IMG/VR virus record: IMGVR_UViG_3300047667_000920
Location: 1-51,130 of that record
Strand: one strand, 5' to 3'
Length of the DNA stretch: 51,130 bases
From: a virus
Shown: piece by piece, positions 36,276 through 44,129 of the stretch
How the letters are laid out: each line of letters starts with the position of its first letter
Numbering within the stretch: the stretch's first letter is position 1
Program-made: the position numbers and the translations under genes
The notes under the pieces: model-generated
The model's input: only the letters and a program-made list of their open reading frames with translations
Databases searched by the model: none
What the model was told of the DNA's origin: nothing

Positions 36276-37031
36276 ATGAACATTGTAACCATAGACCCAT
36301 CCCTTGTAAGTACCGCAGTCACTATCAACAATAGACCATTCTCTATAGTTTCAGAAAATATCGCTTTGAATAAAAAGAACCAGTACACTAAATGGTTTAA
36401 GTTGTCTGAGCCATATTGTGATATAATAACTATCAACACCAACTACAAAGATGAGAAGGTGTACTCCAAGCTTGAAATCAATAAGCTTGAAACATTTCAA
36501 AAAACATCAAATATAATTCTAAATTTACTTGACACTCACTGTGATCCAGAATATACTACGCTGGTAGTTATAGAAGGGTATTCATATTCTTCTGCAGCTG
36601 GACCTTTAATTGATCTGGTAACATTCGGAACATTGGTTAGAAGTGTACTATCTACAAGAGAATACACTGATGTTGTTATATTAGCACCATCAACCATTAA
36701 GAAGTTATCAGCACAGTTAACCTATCCAGCAATACAAAAAGGTAAAAAGCTAGAGTACAGAAACTATCAAGGCATTGCCGGTGGTAGTTTCAAGAAGCAT
36801 GATATGCTTAATGTACTATTAGAAAATAAGGAAATTGAATCAAAATGGGTCAATTTCCTTAAAGATAATCAAGTGGAATTATTGGCTGCTAAATCTATAC
36901 CAAAGCCAATAGAAGATATAAACGATAGTATGATTATGTACTATATCGTTGTCAAAGTAGCCTTAGAAGTTGAAGATAGTGAAAGTGAAGAAGATGAAGA
37001 AGATATTATAAGTAAATTACTAAGTTATTAA
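36276..37031 (+). CDS. RuvC-like nuclease, candidate Holliday junction resolvase
   Basis: A 251-residue protein with a RuvC/RNase H-like layout: NIVTIDPSL (D7), a strand VVIEGYSY (E100) and a late acidic site EDINDSM (D214 and D217), with APSTIKK before it, as RuvC proteins have a Pro followed by basic residues. In RuvC the three to four acidic residues bind two metals that cut branched DNA. Such enzymes in phages can resolve junctions before packaging, taking the place of T4 gp49. The C-terminus is acidic (a Glu/Asp run). The ribosome site is weak (AGGT close to ATG 36276). Confidence 0.65.
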   Translation: MNIVTIDPSLVSTAVTINNRPFSIVSENIALNKKNQYTKWFKLSEPYCDIITINTNYKDEKVYSKLEINKLETFQKTSNIILNLLDTHCDPEYTTLVVIEGYSYSSAAGPLIDLVTFGTLVRSVLSTREYTDVVILAPSTIKKLSAQLTYPAIQKGKKLEYRNYQGIAGGSFKKHDMLNVLLENKEIESKWVNFLKDNQVELLAAKSIPKPIEDINDSMIMYYIVVKVALEVEDSESEEDEEDIISKLLSY

Positions 37032-37174
37032 GTAAACAAATATGTATACATTGGTGTAAAATTGTAAACCCATATGTATACTTATAAGCGAATGGTTTAG
37101 CTCAAGCGAAAGTTGTATCAGTTACGATGGTACATACAAGAAACAACAACATTAAGTAAATTAGTATAGCGAAA

Positions 37175-37232
37175 GATAGTGGACAGTTCAAGACTGTTTT
37201 GTTGCCACTATTCAAAAAAACAAAACTGTTCC
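37175..37232 (+). ncRNA. Switch-like hairpin region with competing stems
   Basis: One fold pairs 37176-37182 (ATAGTGG) with 37205-37211 and 37083... more exactly 37183-37187 (ACAGT) with 37193-37197, giving a nested hairpin with a seven-base bulge. Two competing stems use the same bases: 37196-37203 with 37219-37226 (8 pairs), and 37181-37188 with 37224-37232 (8 pairs, one bulge). The alternatives exclude one another, as in riboswitches or attenuators. No ligand class is recognised. Confidence 0.45.
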
Positions 37233-37237
37233 AGTGC

Positions 37238-37422
37238 AATTGTTTAAGGGGAGTTGAAGCATCGCAGTAACGATGGGTAAGGGCCGCTCCGGTTAAGTAC
37301 CAACAGGTGGTAGTTGTCTTGTTGGATAATACTTAAAAGATAAAGAGAGTTAATGAAGTAACTTGTTAAGAGTGTGGTGGCGCTCGTTAAATAACCCATA
37401 CTCTTATAAGTCTTAAACAATT
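37238..37422 (+). ncRNA. Candidate structured RNA, multibranched domain closed by an 11-bp helix
   Basis: 37238-37248 is perfectly complementary to 37412-37422 (11 pairs) across 163 bases. Inside lie four hairpins in a row: 37260-37264/37271-37275 (5 pairs); 37293-37299 plus 37300-37307 against 37318-37325 plus 37330-37336 (15 pairs with a four-base bulge); 37348-37352/37359-37363 (5 pairs); and 37368-37377/37396-37405 (10 pairs, one G-T). No coding frame covers the area. The strand is assumed from the flanking genes, which run rightward. No known RNA class was recognised by eye. Confidence 0.6.
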
Positions 37423-37463
37423 AATAAGTTATAAAATCTAACCCAATTTACATCAGGTTGTTA

Positions 37464-37566
37464 GTTACGTATAAGCTACAGGATAGTTACTGATAGGGTA
37501 CTATGTTTGGATAATAGGAATATAATAAACCCCTAATATCTTAATAGTAACCCCTTACTTCGTAAC
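37464..37566 (+). ncRNA. Candidate structured RNA, second domain
   Basis: Nested pairings suggest one long arm: 37464-37469 with 37561-37566 and 37472-37475 with 37554-37557; then 37497-37504 with 37544-37552 (8 pairs, one bulged A); then 37510-37518 with 37532-37540 (8 of 9). A small hairpin at 37438-37464 (CTAACCC/GG..GTTAG) lies between the two domains. It may be part of the same transcript as the domain to its left. Confidence 0.5.
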
Positions 37567-37637
37567 GGCCCTACTTATCTCAAAAGGAAAGTTATTTTAC
37601 AGTATAAACCACATTGTATCTTATAATCACCACAAAC

Positions 37638-37787
37638 ATTATTATACAAGCTTATTATACATCAATATTATTATACACTATTATTATACAACACTATTAT
37701 ACTAACTTATTATTATACAACACTATTATACAACACTATTATTATACAACACTATTATACAACACTATTATACAACATTATTCAAAT
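37638..37787 (+). repeat. Iterated ATTATACA repeats (about ten copies)
   Basis: About ten copies of ATTATACA are spaced by 13 or 16 bases, in units TATTATACAACAC and TATTATTATACAACAC. The stretch is extremely AT-rich and noncoding, and ends about 57 bases before the helicase gene. Iterons of a replication origin, a binding array for a regulator, or a promoter cluster are possible. The ORF that can be read through it is only low-complexity Ile/Tyr/Leu. Confidence 0.8.
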
Positions 37788-37843
37788 ACTCGTTGTGTAG
37801 AACACTATTACCTGATACACTACTTGTAAATATGGAGACTTAC

Positions 37844-39517
37844 ATGGAACTACCTACAGAGACACAAGGCGATATCATAGTTACTGATTCCAAGCGGGAT
37901 ATCTGGGACTACTGGGCTATGCCTGAATATCCACCAAGGCCATCACAGCGAACAGCCTTGGATATCATGGCTAATCTATCACCAGAAAAGAAGTATGTTA
38001 TGTGCCAGATTCCAGTCGGTGGTGGTAAATCCCCCATAGCGGTCTCCTACGCCGGTTTTCTTGGGCATGGTAAGTTAGGGTCATCCTACATTTTAACACC
38101 TCAACGCATCCTCCAGAAGCAGTATGAGGACAGTTTTGAAGATAACCTTTCATCCGTATATGGAAAAGCGAACTATATGTGCCATACAAAGTTTGGGTTG
38201 AACTGTGATATAGGAAATGACATTAAACCAAAATGTGATAATTGCCCAGCCAAGGCTGCATTTGAGAGCATCAGTACAACGCCACATACAGTACTAAATT
38301 ACAAATTAGCGATGTTATACTCTGAGCTATTCCCCGGCGAAAGTGAAATGTTCCCAATTAAAGACTTAATGGTATTCGATGAGTGCCATACTCTTGAAGG
38401 GCACCTTGTTGACCACAGGGCGGTATCCATTAGCAAATATAGATGTGAGTCGTTGCATGTAGTACCATACAAGCCGAAAACCATTAAAGATGCATACGAA
38501 TGGTTGAAATCCATGTATGAACCAGCAGTGGATAAAGAATACTTCATGCTCCATGAAATGAATAGAATCATAGATGAAAAGTATGAGTTTAGTTCTGGGT
38601 CACTACTGCCGTCAGAATTAAAGACTAAAAAAGACTATAAGGATATAGCTCGGCATCGTGTATTGGTCCGAAGCCTAACAATGAAAACCCTAGATGCTAT
38701 TCAGGACTACTATGTTATGGTTAAAGAAGAACATGGGTTCAAGTTAAAGGAAATTTATGGTGCTGATTTATTTAAACGAATATTAGAACCAAAGGGTGAC
38801 CGGTTTTTGTTTATGTCATCCACAATTCTTAACTTTGAGGCATATGCAAGTGACCTAGGTATCCCAGTAGAAGAGACCGAAATCATTTCATTAGATTCTG
38901 AATTTGATGTTGAAAATAGGCCAGTATATTTCATGCCAACTGCAAAGATGACATACGGTTGGAATGGTATTGAAAAGGCAAAGGTTGATGCCCGTGACAA
39001 AATGCTATCGAAGATTGTTGAGCTATGTGAAGTGCACGCAGATGATTCTGGTATTATACATACGGGTAGTTTCCAAATTGCAAACTGGCTAGAAAAAGAA
39101 CTAAAAGGTAAGGTGATGCATCAAATTATCACACACTCACAGGATGGTGATGTCACTAGGGATGAAGCCATCGTGATGATTAATGAAAACAACGGCAAAG
39201 TTCCAATGTTGTTAATATCACCATCAATGACTGAGGGGCTTGACCTTAAAGATGATAGGGCACGATTTGCTATCTTCGCTAAGGTGCCCTATCCCTTCTT
39301 GGGGGATGAATGGGTGAAGCGTAGGCTAGACATGTCAGATGAGTGGTATCAGCGTCAGGCGATGACAGCGATCATTCAGGGTGGTGGTCGGGTAGTACGT
39401 AGTGCTGAAGATTGGGGTAACGTTTACATTCTAGACGAATCCTTTAACTTTCTATGGTATAAGTTCAAAAAACTAACCCCTAATTGGTGGAAAGAGGCAT
39501 TTATAAAAGTTAAATAG
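37844..39517 (+). CDS. DinG/XPD-like superfamily 2 DNA helicase
   Basis: A 557-residue helicase. Walker A is QIPVGGGKS (about 55-63), with the Walker B box DECH at 179-182, and motif VI QGGGRVVRS at about 512-520. Between Walker A and DECH four cysteines (C113, C121, C131, C134; spacing x7, x9, x2) are placed as the iron-sulphur cluster of XPD/DinG helicases. These enzymes unwind DNA 5' to 3'; DinG acts on R-loops and forked structures. T4 has no such gene in its core set, so it may replace or add to Dda/UvsW. ATG 37844 is chosen for GGAG six bases upstream; the first ATG (37832) overlaps that site. The last eight bases overlap the convergent gene. Confidence 0.85.
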   Translation: MELPTETQGDIIVTDSKRDIWDYWAMPEYPPRPSQRTALDIMANLSPEKKYVMCQIPVGGGKSPIAVSYAGFLGHGKLGSSYILTPQRILQKQYEDSFEDNLSSVYGKANYMCHTKFGLNCDIGNDIKPKCDNCPAKAAFESISTTPHTVLNYKLAMLYSELFPGESEMFPIKDLMVFDECHTLEGHLVDHRAVSISKYRCESLHVVPYKPKTIKDAYEWLKSMYEPAVDKEYFMLHEMNRIIDEKYEFSSGSLLPSELKTKKDYKDIARHRVLVRSLTMKTLDAIQDYYVMVKEEHGFKLKEIYGADLFKRILEPKGDRFLFMSSTILNFEAYASDLGIPVEETEIISLDSEFDVENRPVYFMPTAKMTYGWNGIEKAKVDARDKMLSKIVELCEVHADDSGIIHTGSFQIANWLEKELKGKVMHQIITHSQDGDVTRDEAIVMINENNGKVPMLLISPSMTEGLDLKDDRARFAIFAKVPYPFLGDEWVKRRLDMSDEWYQRQAMTAIIQGGGRVVRSAEDWGNVYILDESFNFLWYKFKKLTPNWWKEAFIKVK

Positions 39518-40103
39518 GGTTCCAACCCCACTCGTGTATAGAGTCACCGTCAGTAGCAAGCTCATTAGCTTTAACTTTCTTTGAAACTATTTTATATTTA
39601 CCCCGCAATGTAGATTCACCGTGTGACTTGGCGTATCGCCTACTGGTGGTAACCCAGTCACCGGGGTTTATACTTAGAGTATCAGCACTACCCTCTTTGG
39701 CGTCAACCCTAGCTTCAAGTTCTGAACGTCTATCCCATGCATCATTATACCATTCAGACCCCGTTAGGTCATTGGTTTCAGACCTAGGGACGTTACCTCG
39801 ACGTTTGTATGCTTTCATATTTGTTTCGAGGTCATATAGTTGTTCAGATGGACTTTTTTCATAAGGAACAGCACGATATACTGTAACTGATTTATTAGGT
39901 TTACCTTTAGCCATATGAATAACATTTATTGATTCTTGATCGGCAGATGTCCGGTCACCATAAAAGCGCACACCTTCTGATGAATAGATATCGTCTGGGT
40001 AAATATCAGAGAGATCATCTAATGTATTATGTGCATCACTGGTAGGTGCCCTATGCTGACCCCGATAGTCGTCGTTCTCTAATAAAATATCAATTAATCG
40101 CAT
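39510..40103 (-). CDS. ADP-ribosyltransferase-like protein with capsid-targeting-like N-terminus
   Basis: A 197-residue protein. The N-terminus MRLIDILLEND resembles capsid-targeting signals of T4 packaged proteins (ending LLE, a prohead-protease type site), and T4 Alt begins in a similar way. The C-terminal part has the order of an R-S-E ADP-ribosyltransferase: VTVYRAVP (R77), GDWVTTSRRYAKSHGE (T152-S154), and SIHEWGWNP (E191). This family occurs widely in phages, often near head genes. If right, it could be injected and modify host proteins like T4 Alt. Catalysis is not proven: only single residues are matched by eye. A late-type box lies upstream, and the gene overlaps the helicase gene tail to tail by eight bases. 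Confidence 0.6.
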   Translation of the reverse strand: MRLIDILLENDDYRGQHRAPTSDAHNTLDDLSDIYPDDIYSSEGVRFYGDRTSADQESINVIHMAKGKPNKSVTVYRAVPYEKSPSEQLYDLETNMKAYKRRGNVPRSETNDLTGSEWYNDAWDRRSELEARVDAKEGSADTLSINPGDWVTTSRRYAKSHGESTLRGKYKIVSKKVKANELATDGDSIHEWGWNPI

Positions 40104-40127
40104 AAAACCAAACCCTCACATTATATG

Positions 40128-40135
40128 TATTTATT
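40128..40135 (-). promoter_or_regulatory. T4-type late promoter box
   Basis: AATAAATA on the minus strand, 25 bases before ATG 40103. Confidence 0.5.
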
Positions 40136-40187
40136 ATAAGTGAAAATAACTAATGTTTGAGGTGAAAAAAAGTATTCTAAAAAAGTG

Positions 40188-40217
40188 TTGACCAAATGGT
40201 GCAGTGCAATATATAAT
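40188..40217 (+). promoter_or_regulatory. Sigma70-type promoter
   Basis: TTGACC (40188-40193), 18-base spacer, TATAAT (40212-40217). It lies 29 bases before ATG 40246. Confidence 0.75.
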
Positions 40218-40245
40218 AGTATACTTACAATAAATTGGAGACCAC

Positions 40246-40788
40246 ATGAAAACCCTAATAGCCACCATATTGGCAATTCTATGCCTTACTACCCAAGCAT
40301 CCGAACATATTTACAAAGTCGAAACCCCTGTGATAGTTTTAGAAAAAATACACGATTCAGTCCTAAACAGATTCACATATACCACAGGAAACCCAAAAGA
40401 CGAGGTATTTACGTACTATGGATCTGGTGATGTCGTAAGTGGTGACTGTGATGATTTTGCGAGCGCAGTGTATTATGAACTATGGAAACTTGGTGCAGAT
40501 CCATCAATAATAGTATATGATAGACGTTCAACGCGTGGTTGGCCCGATGGATATAGGCATGTCATCGTATGTGCATTAAATTACTGTTTTGATAATAATA
40601 GAAAAGACATATACAATAAGGTAGAGTTTGATAGGAGGGTTAATGGTAATACGTTTAATGTAGTTCGGGCGGGATATCTTAACATTAGCAAGATGGAAGA
40701 AATGTTAATATTTGAGTTAGACACCCCAACACCACACATGTACCAATATGGCAATTCTATGCTAGCGAGTAATACAGTGGGGGATTAA
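40246..40788 (+). CDS. Secreted transglutaminase-like cysteine peptidase (BTLCP-like)
   Basis: A 180-residue protein with a signal peptide (about residues 1-19: Lys, hydrophobic core, then TQAS for signal peptidase I). Mature part: GDCDDFASAVYYEL (C68), GYRHVIVCA (H105) and FDNN (D116) match the Cys-His-Asp order of bacterial transglutaminase-like cysteine proteinases. The likely site of action is the periplasm of a Gram-negative host. Substrates are unknown; peptidoglycan or cell-surface proteins during infection, lysis or superinfection exclusion are options. A strong sigma70-type promoter indicates early expression from host polymerase. Its end overlaps the gp46 gene by four bases, tail to tail. 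Confidence 0.7.
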   Translation: MKTLIATILAILCLTTQASEHIYKVETPVIVLEKIHDSVLNRFTYTTGNPKDEVFTYYGSGDVVSGDCDDFASAVYYELWKLGADPSIIVYDRRSTRGWPDGYRHVIVCALNYCFDNNRKDIYNKVEFDRRVNGNTFNVVRAGYLNISKMEEMLIFELDTPTPHMYQYGNSMLASNTVGD

Positions 40789-42968
40789 CCCCCACCTTCT
40801 TTTGTAATATTAGAGAAACCATCCTTAAGCTCAACAACCATCTGAGTTTTGAACATGCCTGCAATTTCATCCCTATGTGAAATAACCAACATTGACATCT
40901 TCTCATCAGTAGCTATCTTCCTGATCATCTTAGCGGCTAGTTGAACACCAACATTACCCAAACCAGTATCCAAACACTCATCTAACATACAGAACGATAT
41001 CTTACCGTGCGTAGCCTGAAGGACATCCCTGAACGCAAATGCCAGTGCCAAGTTAACCCTAGCCCGTTGGCCTGATGATAGGCTGGTGAAGCTCAGTTCA
41101 GTTCCAAATTGAGATATATGTGCACTCATATCTGGCTGAAACTCTACTCTATGTGGTAGCCCAAGCTGCACAAGATATTCCATAAGTTGATTATTTAGGA
41201 ATGGTAGGCTACTATCCAATAGGTTCTTGCGTATAAAAGAATCTTTCTTTGTCAGTAACTTAAGTAAGAATTCTTGGTGGCGCAAAGTCTCTTCCAACTC
41301 ATTAAGTTTGTCAGACTTATCGTTGTCAAACACAACCAACTTAAGCTCATCTACTGTTTCTACATGTGGGTTAATTGTGGCTTCCATCTTATCTATGTTA
41401 ATTGATAATGATTCCATTTTTACAAATGCTCTCTCTAGTTCACTTACATTTGAAAATATCAAATCTTCTTCGAGTTTAACTTTATCACTAATAAGTGTAA
41501 CCAGCTGTAGTTTCCCATCAGCAATACTAAGTTGAAGTGCTTCAATTTTATCCTCAATGTCATGGTCTAAATCGTCCTCAACATAAGAATCTAGTTGGGT
41601 TTTAAGTGTATCATATTCTGACTTGGCTTGTTCAAAACCACTCATAACCCCATTAAACATTGATGATTTTTTCATAGCTGAGATACGGGCATTAACATCA
41701 GCCAATTCACCCTCAAGCTTATCTTCCAATGCATCAGCTAATTCTATAGTTTTGTTTAACTCAACAATAGTAACACTAATTTCGTCTAGTTTAACCTTGG
41801 CCCCAGCAAACGATTGCTCACAGTATGGGCAGGCATCGTCTTTAAGGTGTTCGGCTTGTTTTTTAAGCTTTGATAACTTACTATCATTTGACTGAGTTTC
41901 AGTGGTGATTTTATCAAGTTCACCATCCAAGCGCACCACATCTGTGGATGCCAATTCACGGTCTTGTATTAGTTTTAGTTCTTTGTCGAAATCAATAGTT
42001 TCTTCAATCTCTTCTATTTTCAAACGAACAGTTTCTATTTTTTTATTCTTAACATTAACAGCCTTAACTCTATAACTAAGACTATCTTCATCATCAACCA
42101 ATCGCGAAACTTCAGACTTTTTATCAGCCAGTGTTAACCTGATAGACTCTAGCTCTGATAATTTAACGCGCTCACCTTCAATATCAATTTTAGATAGGGT
42201 CTTTAAATTTGACTTAGCTTTTTTTATTTCTTCTAGATTTTCAGTATCCCATACCCTAGATCTGCGTGTAGCATTTTCTATTTGTGCATTATGTCTCTCC
42301 ACTTCTAGGTTAATCTGTTCTTGCAAGTCTTTAAGATGAGTAAACTCAGATTTAACACCCTTGATATTCTCTTTAAGAGCTTCCGCTTTCTCAGTCAATT
42401 CAGTATAGCCAAATAACTCTTCCATAATGCTTGTCTGACTAACCTTAGTTGCATGTCGGCTAGGAAGGTCAAGGAATGGCTCAAACGTTGCACTAAATAC
42501 GATGATACGAGCAAACACATCAAATGGTAGCCCAACAATCCTTTCTATCTCGGTGTTAGCATTGGCGATACTATCAGGTGTTTTATCTTTATACGTACCA
42601 TCAATCTGCTCAATAAGAAGTTGAACATCAGCTTTTGTTTTTGTTTTGCGCATACGTATTACTTTGTAATTAACACCACCCTTTTCAAATGTAACACTAA
42701 CTTCGAGGTTCTTTTTATTAACATTGTTAATGAGTTCAGACTTCTCTTTCTTGGATATGGTTTTATCGTATATTGCAAAAGCCAGAGCATCCAGTATGGC
42801 ACTCTTACCTGCACCATTACTGTCAAGCTGGCCTTCTACTTGAGCATCATGGTTCTTACCAATAATAAGCACAGGCTCATTGAAATCAAGATTGACGGTA
42901 TTTGTGTTATTACCATAGGACATGAAGTTGCGTATGGTAAGTTCTTTAAATTTAATTGGTGTTGACAT
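40785..42968 (-). CDS. 46: Recombination endonuclease subunit gp46-like (SbcC/Rad50 ATPase)
   Basis: A 727-residue SMC-like ATPase (T4 gp46 has 560). Walker A is SNGAGKS (about 50-57); long coiled coils flank a zinc hook CPYC (C380 and C383); the C-terminal ABC signature LSSGQRARVNLALAF (about 630) is followed by the Walker B MLDECLD and the H-loop SHRDE. With gp47 it resects double-strand ends for recombination and degrades host DNA, as in Mre11/Rad50. Its first base overlaps the gp47 stop (TAATG), so the two are co-translated. Confidence 0.95.
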   Translation of the reverse strand: MSTPIKFKELTIRNFMSYGNNTNTVNLDFNEPVLIIGKNHDAQVEGQLDSNGAGKSAILDALAFAIYDKTISKKEKSELINNVNKKNLEVSVTFEKGGVNYKVIRMRKTKTKADVQLLIEQIDGTYKDKTPDSIANANTEIERIVGLPFDVFARIIVFSATFEPFLDLPSRHATKVSQTSIMEELFGYTELTEKAEALKENIKGVKSEFTHLKDLQEQINLEVERHNAQIENATRRSRVWDTENLEEIKKAKSNLKTLSKIDIEGERVKLSELESIRLTLADKKSEVSRLVDDEDSLSYRVKAVNVKNKKIETVRLKIEEIEETIDFDKELKLIQDRELASTDVVRLDGELDKITTETQSNDSKLSKLKKQAEHLKDDACPYCEQSFAGAKVKLDEISVTIVELNKTIELADALEDKLEGELADVNARISAMKKSSMFNGVMSGFEQAKSEYDTLKTQLDSYVEDDLDHDIEDKIEALQLSIADGKLQLVTLISDKVKLEEDLIFSNVSELERAFVKMESLSINIDKMEATINPHVETVDELKLVVFDNDKSDKLNELEETLRHQEFLLKLLTKKDSFIRKNLLDSSLPFLNNQLMEYLVQLGLPHRVEFQPDMSAHISQFGTELSFTSLSSGQRARVNLALAFAFRDVLQATHGKISFCMLDECLDTGLGNVGVQLAAKMIRKIATDEKMSMLVISHRDEIAGMFKTQMVVELKDGFSNITKEGGG

Positions 42969-44005
42969 TATAGTTCCTCAAATATTGCTATTAGTTTGTC
43001 ATTGTCTATAGACTCTGCTTTAATATTACCAAGCATAGCCACTACTTGTTTGGTTGTAGTATCCAGCTTCGCCAATTCTTCCCTGTCCATCCCAGTATCG
43101 ACTAAAGCACGCATCTTGTCTGCACTTTCTTGTAGGGTTATCTCTCTTAGTTTATATTTCTTCGTAAGTTGTGCCTTTAACTTTAGACTCTGCTCATAGT
43201 TAATGTCCGTATCAACAACACAACTAACAACGGCATCCTCACGTAAAATAGATTTAGCATCAGCTATCAACGCGGATAACTCTGTTCTTATGTAGGTTGG
43301 ACATTCACCCCAATCCTTAAACGTTACATCATCTAATGTATAATCGTATACCATCATTCCACGCTTAGTATCGTTTGCATCACTGAAGTCTACAGGGAAC
43401 GTATTACCGATGTATGTAATATTACCTGTGGTTTGCCTTTTGTGGAAATGTCCAGAGAATATACGTCTAGGGTTTTTAAAGTTCTCGGGGTCTGGCCCAT
43501 GTTCCATTTTTTTAGTATCACCAGTTATAACGAAACCTTTGAATTCAAAGTGACCAAACCACACTGGTGTCTTTAAATATTGTGCAAGTAATGAATACTC
43601 ACTCTCAAATAGGAATGGACAAACTAATGCACCCTTTGGCCCCAAGTCTTCAATGATGGTGGGTGTGTTGATCATATTAAAACCTAATGAGTCAAACATG
43701 TTAGTCGAGTATACTTCGCGGGTTGTTCTGTAATATAGGTCATGATTACCAACAATGAAATATACTGGTAGTCCAAGTGCGTCAAGCATCTTAGCCCCAA
43801 TTAAAGCATAGTCTAATGTAAGGCCATTGATAGCTGAACGGTTTTCAAACCAATCACCCATGAACACGATGTGATCTATTGTTGGGTCTGCTTTAACGTT
43901 GTTGCAAAACCATTCCATGAATCTAATGCAATCTTGGTTGTGTAGTTCACTGTTGTTCTTTCTACCCCAATGAATATCTGTAAAACTTGCTGCTTTATTT
44001 TTCAT
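42968..44005 (-). CDS. 47: Recombination nuclease subunit gp47-like (SbcD/Mre11)
   Basis: A 345-residue metallophosphoesterase nuclease (T4 gp47 has 339). Metal-binding motifs appear in order: FTDIHWG (D10, H12), MGDWFENR, GNHDLYYR (about 86-93) and GHFHKR. It is the nuclease partner of gp46. ATG 44005 is chosen because AGGA lies seven bases upstream and it places TDIH as in the family; a further 27 codons in frame upstream lack a ribosome site and run through the promoter region. It heads the gp47-gp46 operon, with an operator-like inverted repeat over its promoter. Confidence 0.95.
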   Translation of the reverse strand: MKNKAASFTDIHWGRKNNSELHNQDCIRFMEWFCNNVKADPTIDHIVFMGDWFENRSAINGLTLDYALIGAKMLDALGLPVYFIVGNHDLYYRTTREVYSTNMFDSLGFNMINTPTIIEDLGPKGALVCPFLFESEYSLLAQYLKTPVWFGHFEFKGFVITGDTKKMEHGPDPENFKNPRRIFSGHFHKRQTTGNITYIGNTFPVDFSDANDTKRGMMVYDYTLDDVTFKDWGECPTYIRTELSALIADAKSILREDAVVSCVVDTDINYEQSLKLKAQLTKKYKLREITLQESADKMRALVDTGMDREELAKLDTTTKQVVAMLGNIKAESIDNDKLIAIFEEL

Positions 44006-44024
44006 ATAATATCCTATTAAATAT

Positions 44025-44049
44025 ACACCAATTATATCACAATTGGTGT
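44025..44049 (-). promoter_or_regulatory. Extended -10 promoter overlapped by a 9-bp inverted repeat
   Basis: On the minus strand TGATATAAT (44039-44031) is an extended -10 without a good -35. A perfect inverted repeat (44025-44033, ACACCAATT, and 44041-44049, loop of seven) covers it, as an operator or a hairpin in the gp47 leader would. Confidence 0.5.
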
Positions 44050-44079
44050 TAAAAAAGAAGCACGTTATGTAATACTTGC

Positions 44080-44108
44080 TTGACATTGTTAAACTAGTGG
44101 TGTATCCT
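44080..44108 (+). promoter_or_regulatory. Sigma70-type promoter
   Basis: TTGACA (44080-44085), 17-base spacer, TATCCT (44103-44108). The predicted start lies just before AAGGAG and ATG 44130. It diverges from the gp47 promoter. Confidence 0.7.
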
Positions 44109-44129
44109 GATGGAAACTAAGGAGTGGGC

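Noticed and set aside
37182-37198. T-arm-like hairpin GACAG-TTCAAGA-CTGTT that suggests a tRNA
   Set aside because: A 5' acceptor partner exists only with a mismatch at the first pair, and the space left for D and anticodon arms is about nine bases too short. No anticodon stem could be drawn.
37614-37829. 71-codon plus-strand ORF through the AT-rich repeats
   Set aside because: It encodes only low-complexity Ile, Tyr, Leu, Thr and Asn from the repeat, has no ribosome site and reads into the helicase gene in another frame.
37032-37843. Group I intron interrupting a gene
   Set aside because: Flanking genes (RuvC-like and helicase) are each complete and unrelated, and no conserved P7 or G-site sequence was recognised.
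44006-44086. 27-codon upstream extension of gp47
   Set aside because: It runs through the promoter and inverted repeat, lacks a ribosome site, and the family begins a few residues before TDIH.
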